64,000 nt of DNA from Brytella acorum. Lineage in GTDB: Bacteria > Pseudomonadota > Alphaproteobacteria > Acetobacterales > Acetobacteraceae. The DNA lies in NCBI RefSeq assembly GCF_029309905.1, contig NZ_JARBJP010000007.1, positions 62,001-126,000 of the forward strand. Reading direction: 5' to 3'. The notes beneath the pieces are model-generated. The model worked only from the letters and a program-made list of their open reading frames with translations. It was not told the origin of the DNA and did no database searches. Positions within the stretch are counted from its first letter, which is position 1, and every line of letters begins with the position of its first letter. Made by a program: the position numbers and the translations under genes. Of the stretch, positions 15,776 to 24,847 are shown piece after piece.

Positions 15776-16846
15776 ATGCCACGATCCAGGCCACACCCGA
15801 CCTCGAACCGTCTCATCGCCGCGACGCGCGCGCGCCTGCCCGGCCTCGCGGCCTGCGCTGGCGTGACCGCGATCGCCTATGCTCTCGAGGCCGCGGAACA
15901 TGCCGCTTTCGGCCGTGCCTGGCTCGAAGCGCTCGTCCTCGCCATCGTGACGGGCACGGCGATACGCAGCGTCTGGACGCCCGATCCGCGCCATCAACCC
16001 GGCATCGCCTTCTGCGCCAGCACGCTCCTGGAAATTTCGGTCGTCCTGCTCGGCCTTTCCGTGAGCACGACCAGCCTTCTCGCCATCGGCCCGCTGCTGA
16101 TGGTCGGAATCGCCGCCATCGTGGCGGTCACCCTGCTGCTCGGCTTCGCCATCGGTCGGACGCTCGGCCTGCCCGCACGCATGGCGCTCCTGGTCGCGTG
16201 CGGCAACGCCATCTGCGGCAATTCCGCCATCGCCGCCGTCGCGCCCGTCATCCGGGCCGACAGCAGGGATGTCGCCGCCGCGATCGCCTTCACGGCCGTT
16301 CTGGGCGTGGCGGTCGTGCTGACCCTGCCATTCATCGGCATCGCCCTGGCCATGCAGGACAGCACCTATGGCGCTTTCGCGGGCTTGACGGTTTATGCGG
16401 TGCCGCAGGTCCTGGCCGCCACAGCCCCTTTCGGCAGCGTCGCCATGCAGGTCGGCACGGTGGTGAAACTGGTGCGCGTCCTGATGCTCGGACCCGTCTG
16501 CGTGACCCTCTCGCTGGTCGCCGCGCTTTTCTTCCCCGGGAGCGACACCCCGCACGACGAGACGCGCAAACACGGACGGATCTTCCGCTTCGTACCGTGG
16601 TTCATCATCGGCTTCCTGATCCTCATCGCGTTCCGTTCCACCGGCCTCGTGCCCGGCACGCTGGTCGCGCTGGCCAAAACCATGGCCACGGGACTCACGG
16701 TGATGTCCATGGGCGCGCTCGGTCTGGGCGTGGATCTCGGCTCCGTCGCCCGGGCCGGACTTCGCGTGGCCCTGACCGTGACGCTCTCGCTCCTGGGCCT
16801 CGCCACGCTCAGTCTCATCGTCCTGCGCCTGCTCCCCGGCGCATGA
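15776..16846 (+). CDS. YeiH family putative sulfate exporter
   Basis: A 356-aa inner-membrane protein with about ten hydrophobic segments. It matches the conserved-hypothetical-698 family (PF03601, YeiH): CGNAICGNSAIAAVAPVI at about residues 142-159, then AGLTVYAVPQVLAA and VVKLVRVLML. Members are annotated as putative sulfate exporters, though transport data are sparse. It is divergent from the LysR gene, which likely regulates it. The first Met at 15776 (MPRSRPHPTSNRL) gives a basic cytoplasmic tail before the first helix. The substrate is uncertain. Confidence 0.88.
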   Translation: MPRSRPHPTSNRLIAATRARLPGLAACAGVTAIAYALEAAEHAAFGRAWLEALVLAIVTGTAIRSVWTPDPRHQPGIAFCASTLLEISVVLLGLSVSTTSLLAIGPLLMVGIAAIVAVTLLLGFAIGRTLGLPARMALLVACGNAICGNSAIAAVAPVIRADSRDVAAAIAFTAVLGVAVVLTLPFIGIALAMQDSTYGAFAGLTVYAVPQVLAATAPFGSVAMQVGTVVKLVRVLMLGPVCVTLSLVAALFFPGSDTPHDETRKHGRIFRFVPWFIIGFLILIAFRSTGLVPGTLVALAKTMATGLTVMSMGALGLGVDLGSVARAGLRVALTVTLSLLGLATLSLIVLRLLPGA

Positions 16847-16864
16847 CGCGGCTTCCGCCCCGGC

Positions 16865-17344
16865 TCACACCGTCAACGCTTCGGCAAACATCGCCCTGTT
16901 CGCCGCCACGTCGGCCGCGCCCAGAACGGTGTTGTAATACCGCTTGTGATAGGCGCTCAGAGCCGCGGCATCCCGCGCATCGGGCAAAGGCGCGGGTGCG
17001 CGCAGATATCGCACCCGCGTCATGGCGCAGGCATAGCGCAGATTGCTGACAAGCTGCGCCAGCGGCGGCAGGTCGGGCGCCAGCATCGCCCTGATCGTGA
17101 CATGCAGCGCATGGCGCACCGGAAAATTCAGATAATTCACCCAGCAGTCGTCATGCGTCTCCGGCTCCATCTGCCACAGACCAAGCGCCGGCCCCGCCCC
17201 GAGTTGCCGGAGATAGACACATCGCGTTTCGACCAGCGCCGTACCGGTCACGAGGTTGATCGCCGCGGGCTGCGCCAGTCCCAGCGCCTCCAGCGTCGGC
17301 ACGACGACACAATGCTTGAGTTGACCGAGATCCAGCCCGTTCAT
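16865..17344 (-). CDS. Phage-like protein with transglycosylase-type signature
   Basis: A 159-aa protein. The segment LVTGTALVETRCVYLRQLG, then GPALGLWQMEP near residue 57, resembles the Glu...G-x-x-Q-M core of goose-lysozyme or SLT-type folds found in phage virion and lysis proteins. I recognise similar THDDCWVNYL-type sequences from phage genomes. It is the second gene of a two-gene minus-strand unit whose ATG overlaps the upstream stop (ATGA at 17341-17344). No other phage genes flank it. It may be a remnant or a domesticated cell-wall enzyme; function is not proven. Confidence 0.55.
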   Translation of the reverse strand: MNGLDLGQLKHCVVVPTLEALGLAQPAAINLVTGTALVETRCVYLRQLGAGPALGLWQMEPETHDDCWVNYLNFPVRHALHVTIRAMLAPDLPPLAQLVSNLRYACAMTRVRYLRAPAPLPDARDAAALSAYHKRYYNTVLGAADVAANRAMFAEALTV

Positions 17345-17673
17345 CCGTTCTGCCCCAGCGAAAACGCGAAATGCACCGCTCCCGTTCCGAGAACGGAGGT
17401 GATCAGCGTGATCAGGCCGGTCACCACCGCACGTTCGCCCAGCAGTCGATCGAGCTTTGAATTCACCTCCCGGTTGCCGCTATCGACTTTCACTTCCAGC
17501 GATTTCATCTGTTCGCGTAGCGATAGGATTTCGCGACGCATTTCCGCCCGCATCTGCTCCTGCTGATCCGATAACGTGCCGGACAGCGTTTCCAGTCTCA
17601 ACACACGGTCCTCAAGGAGCCTCAGTCCCAGTGGTGCGGCGCCCAGCGGGGTCATTTGCAGTTCAACAGTCAT
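17341..17673 (-). CDS. Small coiled-coil membrane protein, phage lysis-type
   Basis: A 110-aa protein: a short N-terminal strand-like part, a charged heptad-rich segment (about residues 25-80: LEDRVLRLETLSGTL, then MRREILSLREQMKSLEVKV), and one C-terminal hydrophobic segment (VVTGLITLITSVLGTGAVHF). The layout resembles phage coiled-coil/holin-like accessory proteins. It is translationally coupled to the following transglycosylase-like gene. The ATG at 17673 has GAGAG just upstream; a TTG one codon earlier is the alternative. Confidence 0.5.
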   Translation of the reverse strand: MTVELQMTPLGAAPLGLRLLEDRVLRLETLSGTLSDQQEQMRAEMRREILSLREQMKSLEVKVDSGNREVNSKLDRLLGERAVVTGLITLITSVLGTGAVHFAFSLGQNG

Positions 17674-17702
17674 CAAATTCTCTCGGATTTAAAATGCAGG
17701 CA

Positions 17703-17730
17703 TAAAAAAAGCGCCCGAAAAGCGGACGCT
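17703..17730 (-). terminator. Intrinsic terminator after the serine hydrolase gene
   Basis: On the minus strand AGCGTCCG pairs with CGGGCGCT (one G-U) around a TTTT loop, followed by seven T. It lies about 155 bases after the stop of the serine hydrolase gene and just upstream of the phage-like pair, insulating the two. Confidence 0.85.
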
Positions 17731-17885
17731 CATAATTGGCACTGTGCCATAGACATAGGCAAAACCATTCCGTCTTGCAACATTTTCCTTTTGAACAAAC
17801 CAGAAACCACCCGCCTCGATGACCCATGAAGAGACGCCCGGAACGCCTCGACACGTTCATGAAAGCCAACCCCGGCAGGGTAGAT

Positions 17886-19094
17886 TTAGCCGCGCGCTTC
17901 CAGCCCCAGCGCCCGCGCCGCCAGTGTGGCGACATCGCGACGCAGAGCCACGACATTGCCCTTTCCATCGGGATGAACACGATTGGTCAGGATCATCACG
18001 GCGCTGTCGGAGAAGGGATCGAACCAGAGCGACGTGCCGGTATAGCCGGTATGGCCGAAAGATCCCGTCGGAAAAATCGCGCCCCGAGGCGATGAAAAAT
18101 GGGTCGCGATATCCCACCCCAGACCCCGGATATCCGTGGCCTCTTTCAGGGGCTGCTGCGGCGTGGTCATGAGTTGCAGCGTTTCCCGTTTCAGGGGAAA
18201 GGCGCTGGCGCGCCCCTTCAGCCGATCCATCAGCGCGAGCGCGTAACGCGTCGTGTCTCCGGGTGTCGAGAAATACCCCGCATGACCGGCCACTCCGCCC
18301 ATGCGCCTAGCCGTCGGGTCATGCACCACGCCGTCCAGGATCACGCCATTCTCGTCATACTGCGTCGGCGCGATCACGGATTTCAGCGCGGCGGACGGCA
18401 GAAATCCCGACTGGTCCAGCCCCATCGGCTTCAGGATATGCTGCCGCGCATAGACGTCCAGCGGCAACCGGCTGAAATGCTCGACCAGAAAACCGAGCGC
18501 GAGAAAATTGATGTCGCTATAGACGAAATTCGTCCCCGGCGGATGGTCCGGCGTCGATCCGATGACCCGGCGCAGCCCCTCCTCCTTGCCCGTCCAGGGC
18601 GTCTTGAGATCGACATCCGGCGGCAGGCCGGAATAATGCGTCAGCAACATCCGGACGGTAATGCCGTCTTTGCCGTTCGCGGCAAATTCGGGCCAGTATC
18701 GCGCGACAGGATCGTCGAGCCCGAAAAACCCCGCCTCCCAGAACTGCATGAGGCTCGGCGCGGTGATCAGCACCTTGGTCAGGGACGCCATGTCGAAATG
18801 CGTCTCCCACGTCATCGGCAGACGCTCCGGCACCAGCGCGCGCGCGCCGAAAACACCCCGATAGACGAGCGCCCCGCGATGACACACGGTCACGACCGCG
18901 CCCGGCGTATGCCCCGCCGCGATGTCCCGCCGCACACGCCGCTCGATCGGCGCAAAGCGTTCTCCCGGCGTCGCCGCACATCCCGTTACCAGAAGCGGAG
19001 CCGTCCAGACCGGCAGCGAGCCCCAGACCGGTAGCGAACCCATGAGCGCACGGCGGCTCATGCGAAACGAATCACGCGCATCATTGTGTTTCAT
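17886..19094 (-). CDS. Lipoprotein serine hydrolase, class C beta-lactamase/PBP4-like fold
   Basis: A 402-aa enzyme of the Beta-lactamase (PF00144) family. It has the S-x-x-K nucleophile motif (ASLTKVL), the Y-x-N-like motif (YSDINF) and an H-T-G third motif (GHTGYTG). The N terminus carries MSRRALMG, a twin-arginine-like motif, and a lipobox at LLVTGC, so it appears to be an exported lipoprotein. Family members are peptidoglycan-acting DD-peptidases, esterases or beta-lactamases; the HTG third box fits an esterase/peptidase more than an AmpC. The start at 19094 has an AGGA eight bases upstream; frames further upstream to 19130 are possible. It diverges from a solute symporter. Confidence 0.82.
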   Translation of the reverse strand: MKHNDARDSFRMSRRALMGSLPVWGSLPVWTAPLLVTGCAATPGERFAPIERRVRRDIAAGHTPGAVVTVCHRGALVYRGVFGARALVPERLPMTWETHFDMASLTKVLITAPSLMQFWEAGFFGLDDPVARYWPEFAANGKDGITVRMLLTHYSGLPPDVDLKTPWTGKEEGLRRVIGSTPDHPPGTNFVYSDINFLALGFLVEHFSRLPLDVYARQHILKPMGLDQSGFLPSAALKSVIAPTQYDENGVILDGVVHDPTARRMGGVAGHAGYFSTPGDTTRYALALMDRLKGRASAFPLKRETLQLMTTPQQPLKEATDIRGLGWDIATHFSSPRGAIFPTGSFGHTGYTGTSLWFDPFSDSAVMILTNRVHPDGKGNVVALRRDVATLAARALGLEARG

Positions 19095-19223
19095 GAACGC
19101 CATCCTGTCGCGATCTTCCGGGACCGACAATCCCCTCCCCGCGCCACGGGCGATAACCCAGGCTCATGGAACGGACACGTTCAGGATGTTTGCGAAAGGC
19201 GAACGACGGGGTAGGCAGGAGCC

Positions 19224-20642
19224 ATGTCCATCGCCGTGCTCGTCATCGTCGCCTATATGGTGCTCCTGCCCACCATCTCCCTGGCGCTCTCACGCGGCCA
19301 GCACGGCGACCCCTCGCGCGCCCATCACGATCTGCCCGCCTGGGCCATCTGCCTGTCGATCGTGGCCACGGAAACCTCGACCCTGACCGTCGTGAGCGTC
19401 CCCGGCGTCGCCTACGGACGTTCTTTCGTCTTCACGGGCCTTGCGATCGGCTATCTGATCGGGCGCGTGATCGTGGCGCTTTTCTTCCTGCCCCTGTTTC
19501 GCGACCGGGACATGGCGAGCGCCTACGAATATCTGGGCCAGCGCTTCGGTTCCGTCACGCAACGCCTCGTATCGGCCACCTTCCTCGTTACACGCGTTCT
19601 GGCGGAATCCGTCCGCCTCTTCGCGGGCATGCTCCCCGTCGCCGCGTTATGCGCCGCCTCGGGCCTGCCGGGCGTGACGAGCCCGTTCGGACGGCTCGCC
19701 CTGCTAATCGTCATCATGGCGCTCACCCTGTCCTACACGATGCTCGGCGGTCTGCGCGCCGTCATCTGGTCGGACTCCATCCAGCTCGTGCTCTATCTCA
19801 CAGGCGCCTTTGCCGGCATCGCGATCCTGCTCCACCGCCTGCCCGACGGCGCACTCGCCGAGACGATCAGCCATGCCCGTCTTTTCTCGCACGGCCTGCC
19901 GCCGCTCACCGATCCCTTCACCTTCGCCGCCGCGATCCTGGGCGGGACGGTGCTGACACTGGCCTCGCACGGCACGGACCAGCTCATGATCCAGCGCTGC
20001 CTCGCGGCGCGCAGCCTGCGCGGCGCTCAGAGCGCCATGATCGGCAGCGCGCTGCTTGTCGCCGTGCTTTTCACGTCGCTTTCCCTCATCGGCGCGCTCC
20101 TGAGCACACAAAACCACGCCGCGCCGCTGGCCACCCCCGATCACCTTTTCCCGGATTTCATCCTCACGCTGCCGCCAGCCCTGTGCGGCCTTCTGGTAGC
20201 AGGAATCCTCGCAGCCACGATGGGATCGCTCTCGAGCGCGATGAACGCCATGACAGGCGCGGTCATGGGCGATTTCCGCCCCCTCCTGGCCCGTTTTCCC
20301 TGGCCCGAAACGGCACTGTCACGCGGCATCACCGCCTTCTGGGGAGCGGCTCTGATCGTCGCTACGCTCGCCTTTTCCGGCGGCCCGCAATCGACCGTGC
20401 TTTTCGCCTTCTCGATCACGTCCTACTGCTATGGCACCGTGCTGGGCGTCTTTCTGCTGGCCATGACAAGCCCGCGCGCCACCGGGCGCGACGCGCTCAT
20501 CGCATTTGCAATTTCCGTGCTCACCGTCGCCACGCTCTCCCGGATTGAGCTGGACGGGCACGGCATCGCCTTCTCATGGCTCGTGCCCGCCGGAGCTGTG
20601 GCCGGGCTGGCAGCCGGACGCCTGAGCAGCCTGCGAACCTGA
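19224..20642 (+). CDS. Sodium:solute symporter (SSS family)
   Basis: A 472-aa membrane protein with about 13 hydrophobic segments. Marks of the SSS family (PF00474) include STLTVVSVPGVAYG near residue 50, then ASAYEYLGQRFG, and the later SHGTDQLMIQRCL near residue 250, where GTDQ/MIQR is strongly conserved. The substrate could be a sugar, amino acid or sialic-acid-like compound. AGGAG sits just before the ATG. It is divergent from a cell-wall-type serine hydrolase, so uptake of a product made outside the cytoplasm is possible but unproven. Confidence 0.85.
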   Translation: MSIAVLVIVAYMVLLPTISLALSRGQHGDPSRAHHDLPAWAICLSIVATETSTLTVVSVPGVAYGRSFVFTGLAIGYLIGRVIVALFFLPLFRDRDMASAYEYLGQRFGSVTQRLVSATFLVTRVLAESVRLFAGMLPVAALCAASGLPGVTSPFGRLALLIVIMALTLSYTMLGGLRAVIWSDSIQLVLYLTGAFAGIAILLHRLPDGALAETISHARLFSHGLPPLTDPFTFAAAILGGTVLTLASHGTDQLMIQRCLAARSLRGAQSAMIGSALLVAVLFTSLSLIGALLSTQNHAAPLATPDHLFPDFILTLPPALCGLLVAGILAATMGSLSSAMNAMTGAVMGDFRPLLARFPWPETALSRGITAFWGAALIVATLAFSGGPQSTVLFAFSITSYCYGTVLGVFLLAMTSPRATGRDALIAFAISVLTVATLSRIELDGHGIAFSWLVPAGAVAGLAAGRLSSLRT

Positions 20643-20663
20643 CAGAGCCTTTCTGACAGCGGA

Positions 20664-21086
20664 TCAGCCCGCGGGAACAGCCCGCGGCTTCCCGTCATGA
20701 TCGATGGCCACCATCACGAACACCGCATGGGCGCAATATTCAAGCGCCTCGTCCCCGGGCTGGCGCGCCCAGAGCTCCGTCTGAAACTGCATCGATGTCC
20801 GCCCGACATGCACCGGATGGCAGTAGATCTGTATTTCATGCCCCGGCAGCAATGGCCGCACCAACCGCAGGTCATTCACCCCCGCCGTCATCACCCGTCC
20901 CTTCGCACGCGCATTGCCCGCCAGCGTCGCCGCGATGTCGAGCTGCGCCATGATCCAGCCGCCGAACATCGTACCCACCGAATTCAGATCGCTCGCCAGA
21001 CACAACGTCCGCAGGAAGACATCCCCCGTTGGAGCCGTCGGTTTCTCGCGGCGATGAGGATGGGTGGGAGAAGAGGTGCCGCTCAT
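20664..21086 (-). CDS. Acyl-CoA thioesterase, YciA-like hotdog protein
   Basis: A 140-aa single hotdog-domain protein. TGDVFLRTLCLASDLNS, then GTMFGGWIMAQLD match the YciA/BACH-type thioesterase family (the D-x-N-x-x-G-x-x-F-G-G motif). It hydrolyses acyl-CoA thioesters in the cytoplasm. The start is uncertain: homology begins about 18 residues after the ATG at 21086. Other candidates are the ATG at 21095 and a TTG at 21146 with GGAGG directly before it. It converges on the symporter gene, with 21 bases between stops. Confidence 0.85.
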   Translation of the reverse strand: MSGTSSPTHPHRREKPTAPTGDVFLRTLCLASDLNSVGTMFGGWIMAQLDIAATLAGNARAKGRVMTAGVNDLRLVRPLLPGHEIQIYCHPVHVGRTSMQFQTELWARQPGDEALEYCAHAVFVMVAIDHDGKPRAVPAG

Positions 21087-21188
21087 GGGTTCCATGTCCG
21101 TCGTGAAGGAGACGTTATTGTTGGAACCGTCCAGGAAACGCGACAAGCCTCCGAAGCGGCCCCGGCGATCACGAACGACTGAACGGCT

Positions 21189-22025
21189 TCACTCCAGCGG
21201 CGCAATGGCTTGCGTCGCGGCATAGGTTTCCGCCTCGGCCGGAAAGCTCCGCTCCCGCACGGCCTGGGCATAGGCTTCGACCGCACCGCGCGCCGCATCG
21301 CCCAGCGTCCCGAAACGCCGGACGAATTTCGGCGCGCGCGGCGTCAGCCCCAGCATATCCTCCAGCACGAGAATCTGCCCGTCGCACCGCGCGGATGCAC
21401 CAATGCCGATCGTCGGAATCGAAAGGTTTTCCGTAATCCGCACGGCCAGAGGCTCAACCATTCCCTCAAGAACAACCGCGAACGCACCGGCTTCGCTCAC
21501 GGCCAACGCATCGGCCTCGATTATTGCCCAGTCGGCCTCGTCACGACCCTGCGTCCGAAACCCGCCCATCGTCATGACCGATTGCGGCGTCAGTCCGATA
21601 TGGGCCATGACCGGCACGCCACGACGTGTCAGGAAAGCAATCGTCTCGCGCATGGCCACACCGCCTTCGAGCTTCACGGCGGCGCATCCCGTCTCGCGCA
21701 TCACACGCGACGCATTTTCGAAGGCCTGTTCCGGACGGCTCTCGTAGCTGCCGAACGGCAGATCGACGACGACCAGCGCATGGCTCGCCGCTTGCGCCAC
21801 GCTCCGACCATGCAGAATCATGAGTTCAAGCGTCGCCCCCAGTGTCGACGTCATGCCGTGCTCAACCATCGCCACACTATCGCCGACGAGGATGACATCG
21901 ACATGCGGATCGACCAGCCGCGCCGACAGGGCGCTATAGGCGGTCAACGCCACGATCGGCGCGCCTCCCTTGCGCGCGCGGATTTTCGGGACCGACAGGC
22001 CGGAGGAGGAACTCTGAACACTCAT
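21189..22025 (-). CDS. panB: 3-methyl-2-oxobutanoate hydroxymethyltransferase
   Basis: A 278-aa enzyme that transfers a hydroxymethyl group from methylene-tetrahydrofolate to 2-oxoisovalerate, making ketopantoate for pantothenate and CoA synthesis. Recognised by [54 protein letters not shown] and the ending [20 protein letters not shown]. Metal-binding Asp and catalytic Glu lie in these blocks. The ATG at 22025 is preferred over one 13 codons upstream, because the family usually begins just before this point. panC and panE are not in the window. Confidence 0.95.
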   Translation of the reverse strand: MSVQSSSSGLSVPKIRARKGGAPIVALTAYSALSARLVDPHVDVILVGDSVAMVEHGMTSTLGATLELMILHGRSVAQAASHALVVVDLPFGSYESRPEQAFENASRVMRETGCAAVKLEGGVAMRETIAFLTRRGVPVMAHIGLTPQSVMTMGGFRTQGRDEADWAIIEADALAVSEAGAFAVVLEGMVEPLAVRITENLSIPTIGIGASARCDGQILVLEDMLGLTPRAPKFVRRFGTLGDAARGAVEAYAQAVRERSFPAEAETYAATQAIAPLE

Positions 22026-22128
22026 GAAAACGAGTCTGCCCGATCGCCGGGTCGCAAACAACATGCGGAATCAGAGAGATTAAGGTCCCCTTGCAGAACC
22101 CGGAGGCCGGGCGCTCTCCTTCCAGGAC

Positions 22129-22767
22129 CTACCCTGAAACGGCGAGGCGCGTCAGAAACGCCTTCATGGACTGCCGGGCGCGGGCCGCTTCGCGACCCAG
22201 CGCGATCAGCGCACCGATCTGCCCCGGCTGACGCGCCAGCCCCCCGATCAGCCGCGGCACGGAAATCCGTCCACCGGCCAGCACATCGCAGGCGACCGGC
22301 GGCAGATCACGACGCGCATCGTCACAGACCACGCGCAGCACGGCAAACGGCAGCCCGCTTTGCGCCACCAGCCCGCTTTCCATATCAACAGCCAGACAGC
22401 CGCTCCGCTTGTACAGCGCCTCTTTCTCAGCCGCCGTCACGACCAGCGTATCGCTGTGACGCAGCCCGTCTCCCAGCGCATCGGGCAACGCCGCCCCGAA
22501 ACGCGCCCGCATCGCGGAGTCCGTTTCGTAGGTGACGCCATCGACATCCACCCAGGCCGCGACCTGAACGGCTCCGGCGCGAACGTCCGGTGAAAGACCC
22601 GCCGAGCATCCGAATGACAGCAGCGACGTCGCGCCCGACCGTCGCAGACGATCCATCGCCCCGCACGCGCCCTCGAACGTCGCGCCGCTCACGGCGATCG
22701 GCGCATCCGGCAGAAGCATCCGCAGAAGCTTCGCTTCGGCTTTCAGGCCAACCAGCGCGCCAAGCAT
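22129..22767 (-). CDS. hpnG: Hopanoid-associated phosphorylase / nucleosidase HpnG
   Basis: A 212-aa member of the phosphorylase superfamily. The AVDMESG motif (near residue 126) is the purine-nucleoside-phosphorylase signature, and SFGCSAGLSP the early Gly-rich loop. HpnG removes adenine from adenosylhopane, leading to ribosylhopane and bacteriohopanetetrol. The shc stop and hpnG start overlap as TGATG at 22765-22769, so translation is coupled. The adenosylhopane synthase hpnH is not in this window. Confidence 0.9.
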   Translation of the reverse strand: MLGALVGLKAEAKLLRMLLPDAPIAVSGATFEGACGAMDRLRRSGATSLLSFGCSAGLSPDVRAGAVQVAAWVDVDGVTYETDSAMRARFGAALPDALGDGLRHSDTLVVTAAEKEALYKRSGCLAVDMESGLVAQSGLPFAVLRVVCDDARRDLPPVACDVLAGGRISVPRLIGGLARQPGQIGALIALGREAARARQSMKAFLTRLAVSG

Positions 22768-24758
22768 CAGAACCCGTACTCGACGCGCCCGGCATTGCTC
22801 AGGCCGAGATTGCGGAAACGCGACAGCGCCATGAGCGGAAAGAACTGCTTGTAGCCGTGATAGCGAAGATAGAAGACCTTGGGGAAACCGACGGCGTTAT
22901 AAGGCTCTTCCTGCCACTCGCCGTCCTCGCCCTGCACGGTCACGAGATACGCGATGCCACGACGGACAGCCTCACTGTCGCGGCGTCCCACCGCCATCAG
23001 TCCCAGAACGGCCCAGGCCGTCTGCGTCGGCAGGCTCGTCTTGTATTCTCCCGGCGGTCCGCCTTCGTAGCTCGCGCAATCCTCGCCCCAGCCACCGTCG
23101 GAACGCTGCACACTCTCCAGCCAGCGCACCGCCCGCAGGACCGCCGGATCGTCATGCGGCACGCCCGCCGCGTTAAACGCACACAGAACCGACCAGGTGC
23201 CGTAGATATAGTTCGTGCCCCAGCGCCCGAACCAGCATCCCTCCGGCTCCTGCTCCCTGCGCAGATATTCGAGCCCACGGTCCATGACCGGCCGGTCATC
23301 CGGATCGCCAAGCTGGGCCAGGAAGGAAATGCAGCGCGCGGACACATCCGCCGTCGGCGGGTCGAGCAGCGCGCCATGATCGGCGAACGGAATGTGATTG
23401 AGAACGTCGAGGTCGTTGTCGATATCGAACGCGCCCCAGCCGCCATCGGTGCTCTGCATGCCGATGATCCATTCCCGCGCGCGTGAAATGGCTTCCCTGT
23501 TCCCCTCGGGATCTTCACGATGCATCAACATACCGACGACAGCCGTGTCATCCACATCGGGGTAATAGTCGTTCTCGTACTGGAACGCCCAGCCGCCGGG
23601 GCGGACATCCGGGCAGTTCAGCGCCCAGTCACCCTTCACATCGAGAATCTGACGCTCGCGCAGCCATGCCATGCTCTTGCGCAGGCTGGCTTTCGTCTCG
23701 GCCGGTTTGGTCGCCGCCGGGCCGGAAGACGCTTCCGCCATGGCCAGACCAGCCAGTCCGGTGTCCCAGACAGGCGAGACGCAGGGCTGACAATAGGTTT
23801 CATCGCCATTATGGACGAGAAGATCCTGCACGGCCTGCCATGCCTGCGCCGCGCGCGGATCATTATCGGGAACGCCGAGCGCGCGATACATCATCACGAC
23901 ATTGGCCATGGCCGGATAGATCGCACCCAGACCACCACCGCTCAGACGCGGCTCGATGAACTCGATGGCCCGACGGAACGCTTTCTCGCGCAGAGCTTTG
24001 GGAAAGCGGTACTGAAGCGGCTGCAGCGCCACATCCACATATTTGAACGCATGCCCCCAGATGGAGCGGAACGGTCCGCGGATCCAGTCTTTCACCGCGT
24101 CGGGCGGCGTGACGAACAGCTCCTGGATATGGATGCCGCGCGGATTGATCGCCCGTGGCTCCTTAGCCCGCAGCACCAGCAGAGGCGCTATGACCGAGCG
24201 CGACCAGTAGGACATGTTCCACATCGAAAACAGTGCCCGTTTGGGCATCAGCATCAGCTCGATCGGCATGGCCGGCGTCGCGCACCAGGGCACTTCACCG
24301 AACAACGCCATCTGAAACCGCGTGAAAACATTGCTGCGCGCCGCGCCGCCACGATCCAGGATCGCCTCGCGCGCCAGTTTCATATGCGGGGCGTCGATAT
24401 CGTCGCCGATCGCCTTCAGCGCGAAATAGGCTTTCACGGACGCCGAAAGATCAAAGCCGCCATCATGATAAAGCGGCCAGCCGCCGTGCTCGCCCTGAAT
24501 GCGACGCAGATAATGACCGATCCGAGCCTGAAGCCCGTCATCGATCCGGTCCAGATAGTGCTCAAGCAGCACATATTCCGCCGGAATCGTCGCATCGGCT
24601 TCCAGCTCGAAAACCCAATGCCCATCCTCGCGCTGCCGCCCGCTCAGGGCAGCATGCGCGGCTTCCACGGCCTGCTGAACCTGGCGCGCATCGGCAGCGG
24701 CCGCATCGGGCACCACCGGCGTTTCAGGCCGTTCCAGAACGTCGGAATAGATCAACAT
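22767..24758 (-). CDS. shc: Squalene-hopene cyclase
   Basis: A 663-aa class II triterpene cyclase (HpnF) that folds squalene into hopene at the membrane face. The catalytic DVDDTA motif is at residues 401-406, with D403 the proton donor. Several QW-type repeats are visible (GHWVFELEAD, DGGWGAFDID, DGGWGEDCAS, GEWQEEPYNA), and the hallmark FRSIWGH and GLAGLAMAEAS regions are present. Length matches bacterial enzymes. The gene follows hpnE with an 89-base gap, where a separate promoter is possible, and it overlaps hpnG. Confidence 0.97.
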   Translation of the reverse strand: MLIYSDVLERPETPVVPDAAAADARQVQQAVEAAHAALSGRQREDGHWVFELEADATIPAEYVLLEHYLDRIDDGLQARIGHYLRRIQGEHGGWPLYHDGGFDLSASVKAYFALKAIGDDIDAPHMKLAREAILDRGGAARSNVFTRFQMALFGEVPWCATPAMPIELMLMPKRALFSMWNMSYWSRSVIAPLLVLRAKEPRAINPRGIHIQELFVTPPDAVKDWIRGPFRSIWGHAFKYVDVALQPLQYRFPKALREKAFRRAIEFIEPRLSGGGLGAIYPAMANVVMMYRALGVPDNDPRAAQAWQAVQDLLVHNGDETYCQPCVSPVWDTGLAGLAMAEASSGPAATKPAETKASLRKSMAWLRERQILDVKGDWALNCPDVRPGGWAFQYENDYYPDVDDTAVVGMLMHREDPEGNREAISRAREWIIGMQSTDGGWGAFDIDNDLDVLNHIPFADHGALLDPPTADVSARCISFLAQLGDPDDRPVMDRGLEYLRREQEPEGCWFGRWGTNYIYGTWSVLCAFNAAGVPHDDPAVLRAVRWLESVQRSDGGWGEDCASYEGGPPGEYKTSLPTQTAWAVLGLMAVGRRDSEAVRRGIAYLVTVQGEDGEWQEEPYNAVGFPKVFYLRYHGYKQFFPLMALSRFRNLGLSNAGRVEYGF

Positions 24759-24847
24759 CGTCGGCTATCGTCCTCAAATGACCATAAAAACAGGGATTTT
24801 ACTCCATTGTCGCAAATCGGTCATCATTCTTGATGCATCCGAGCCGT

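Noticed and set aside
22097-22111. Hairpin CCCGG-CCT-CCGGG after hpnG as terminator
   Set aside because: Five-base stem with a three-base loop and no T run; too weak to list.
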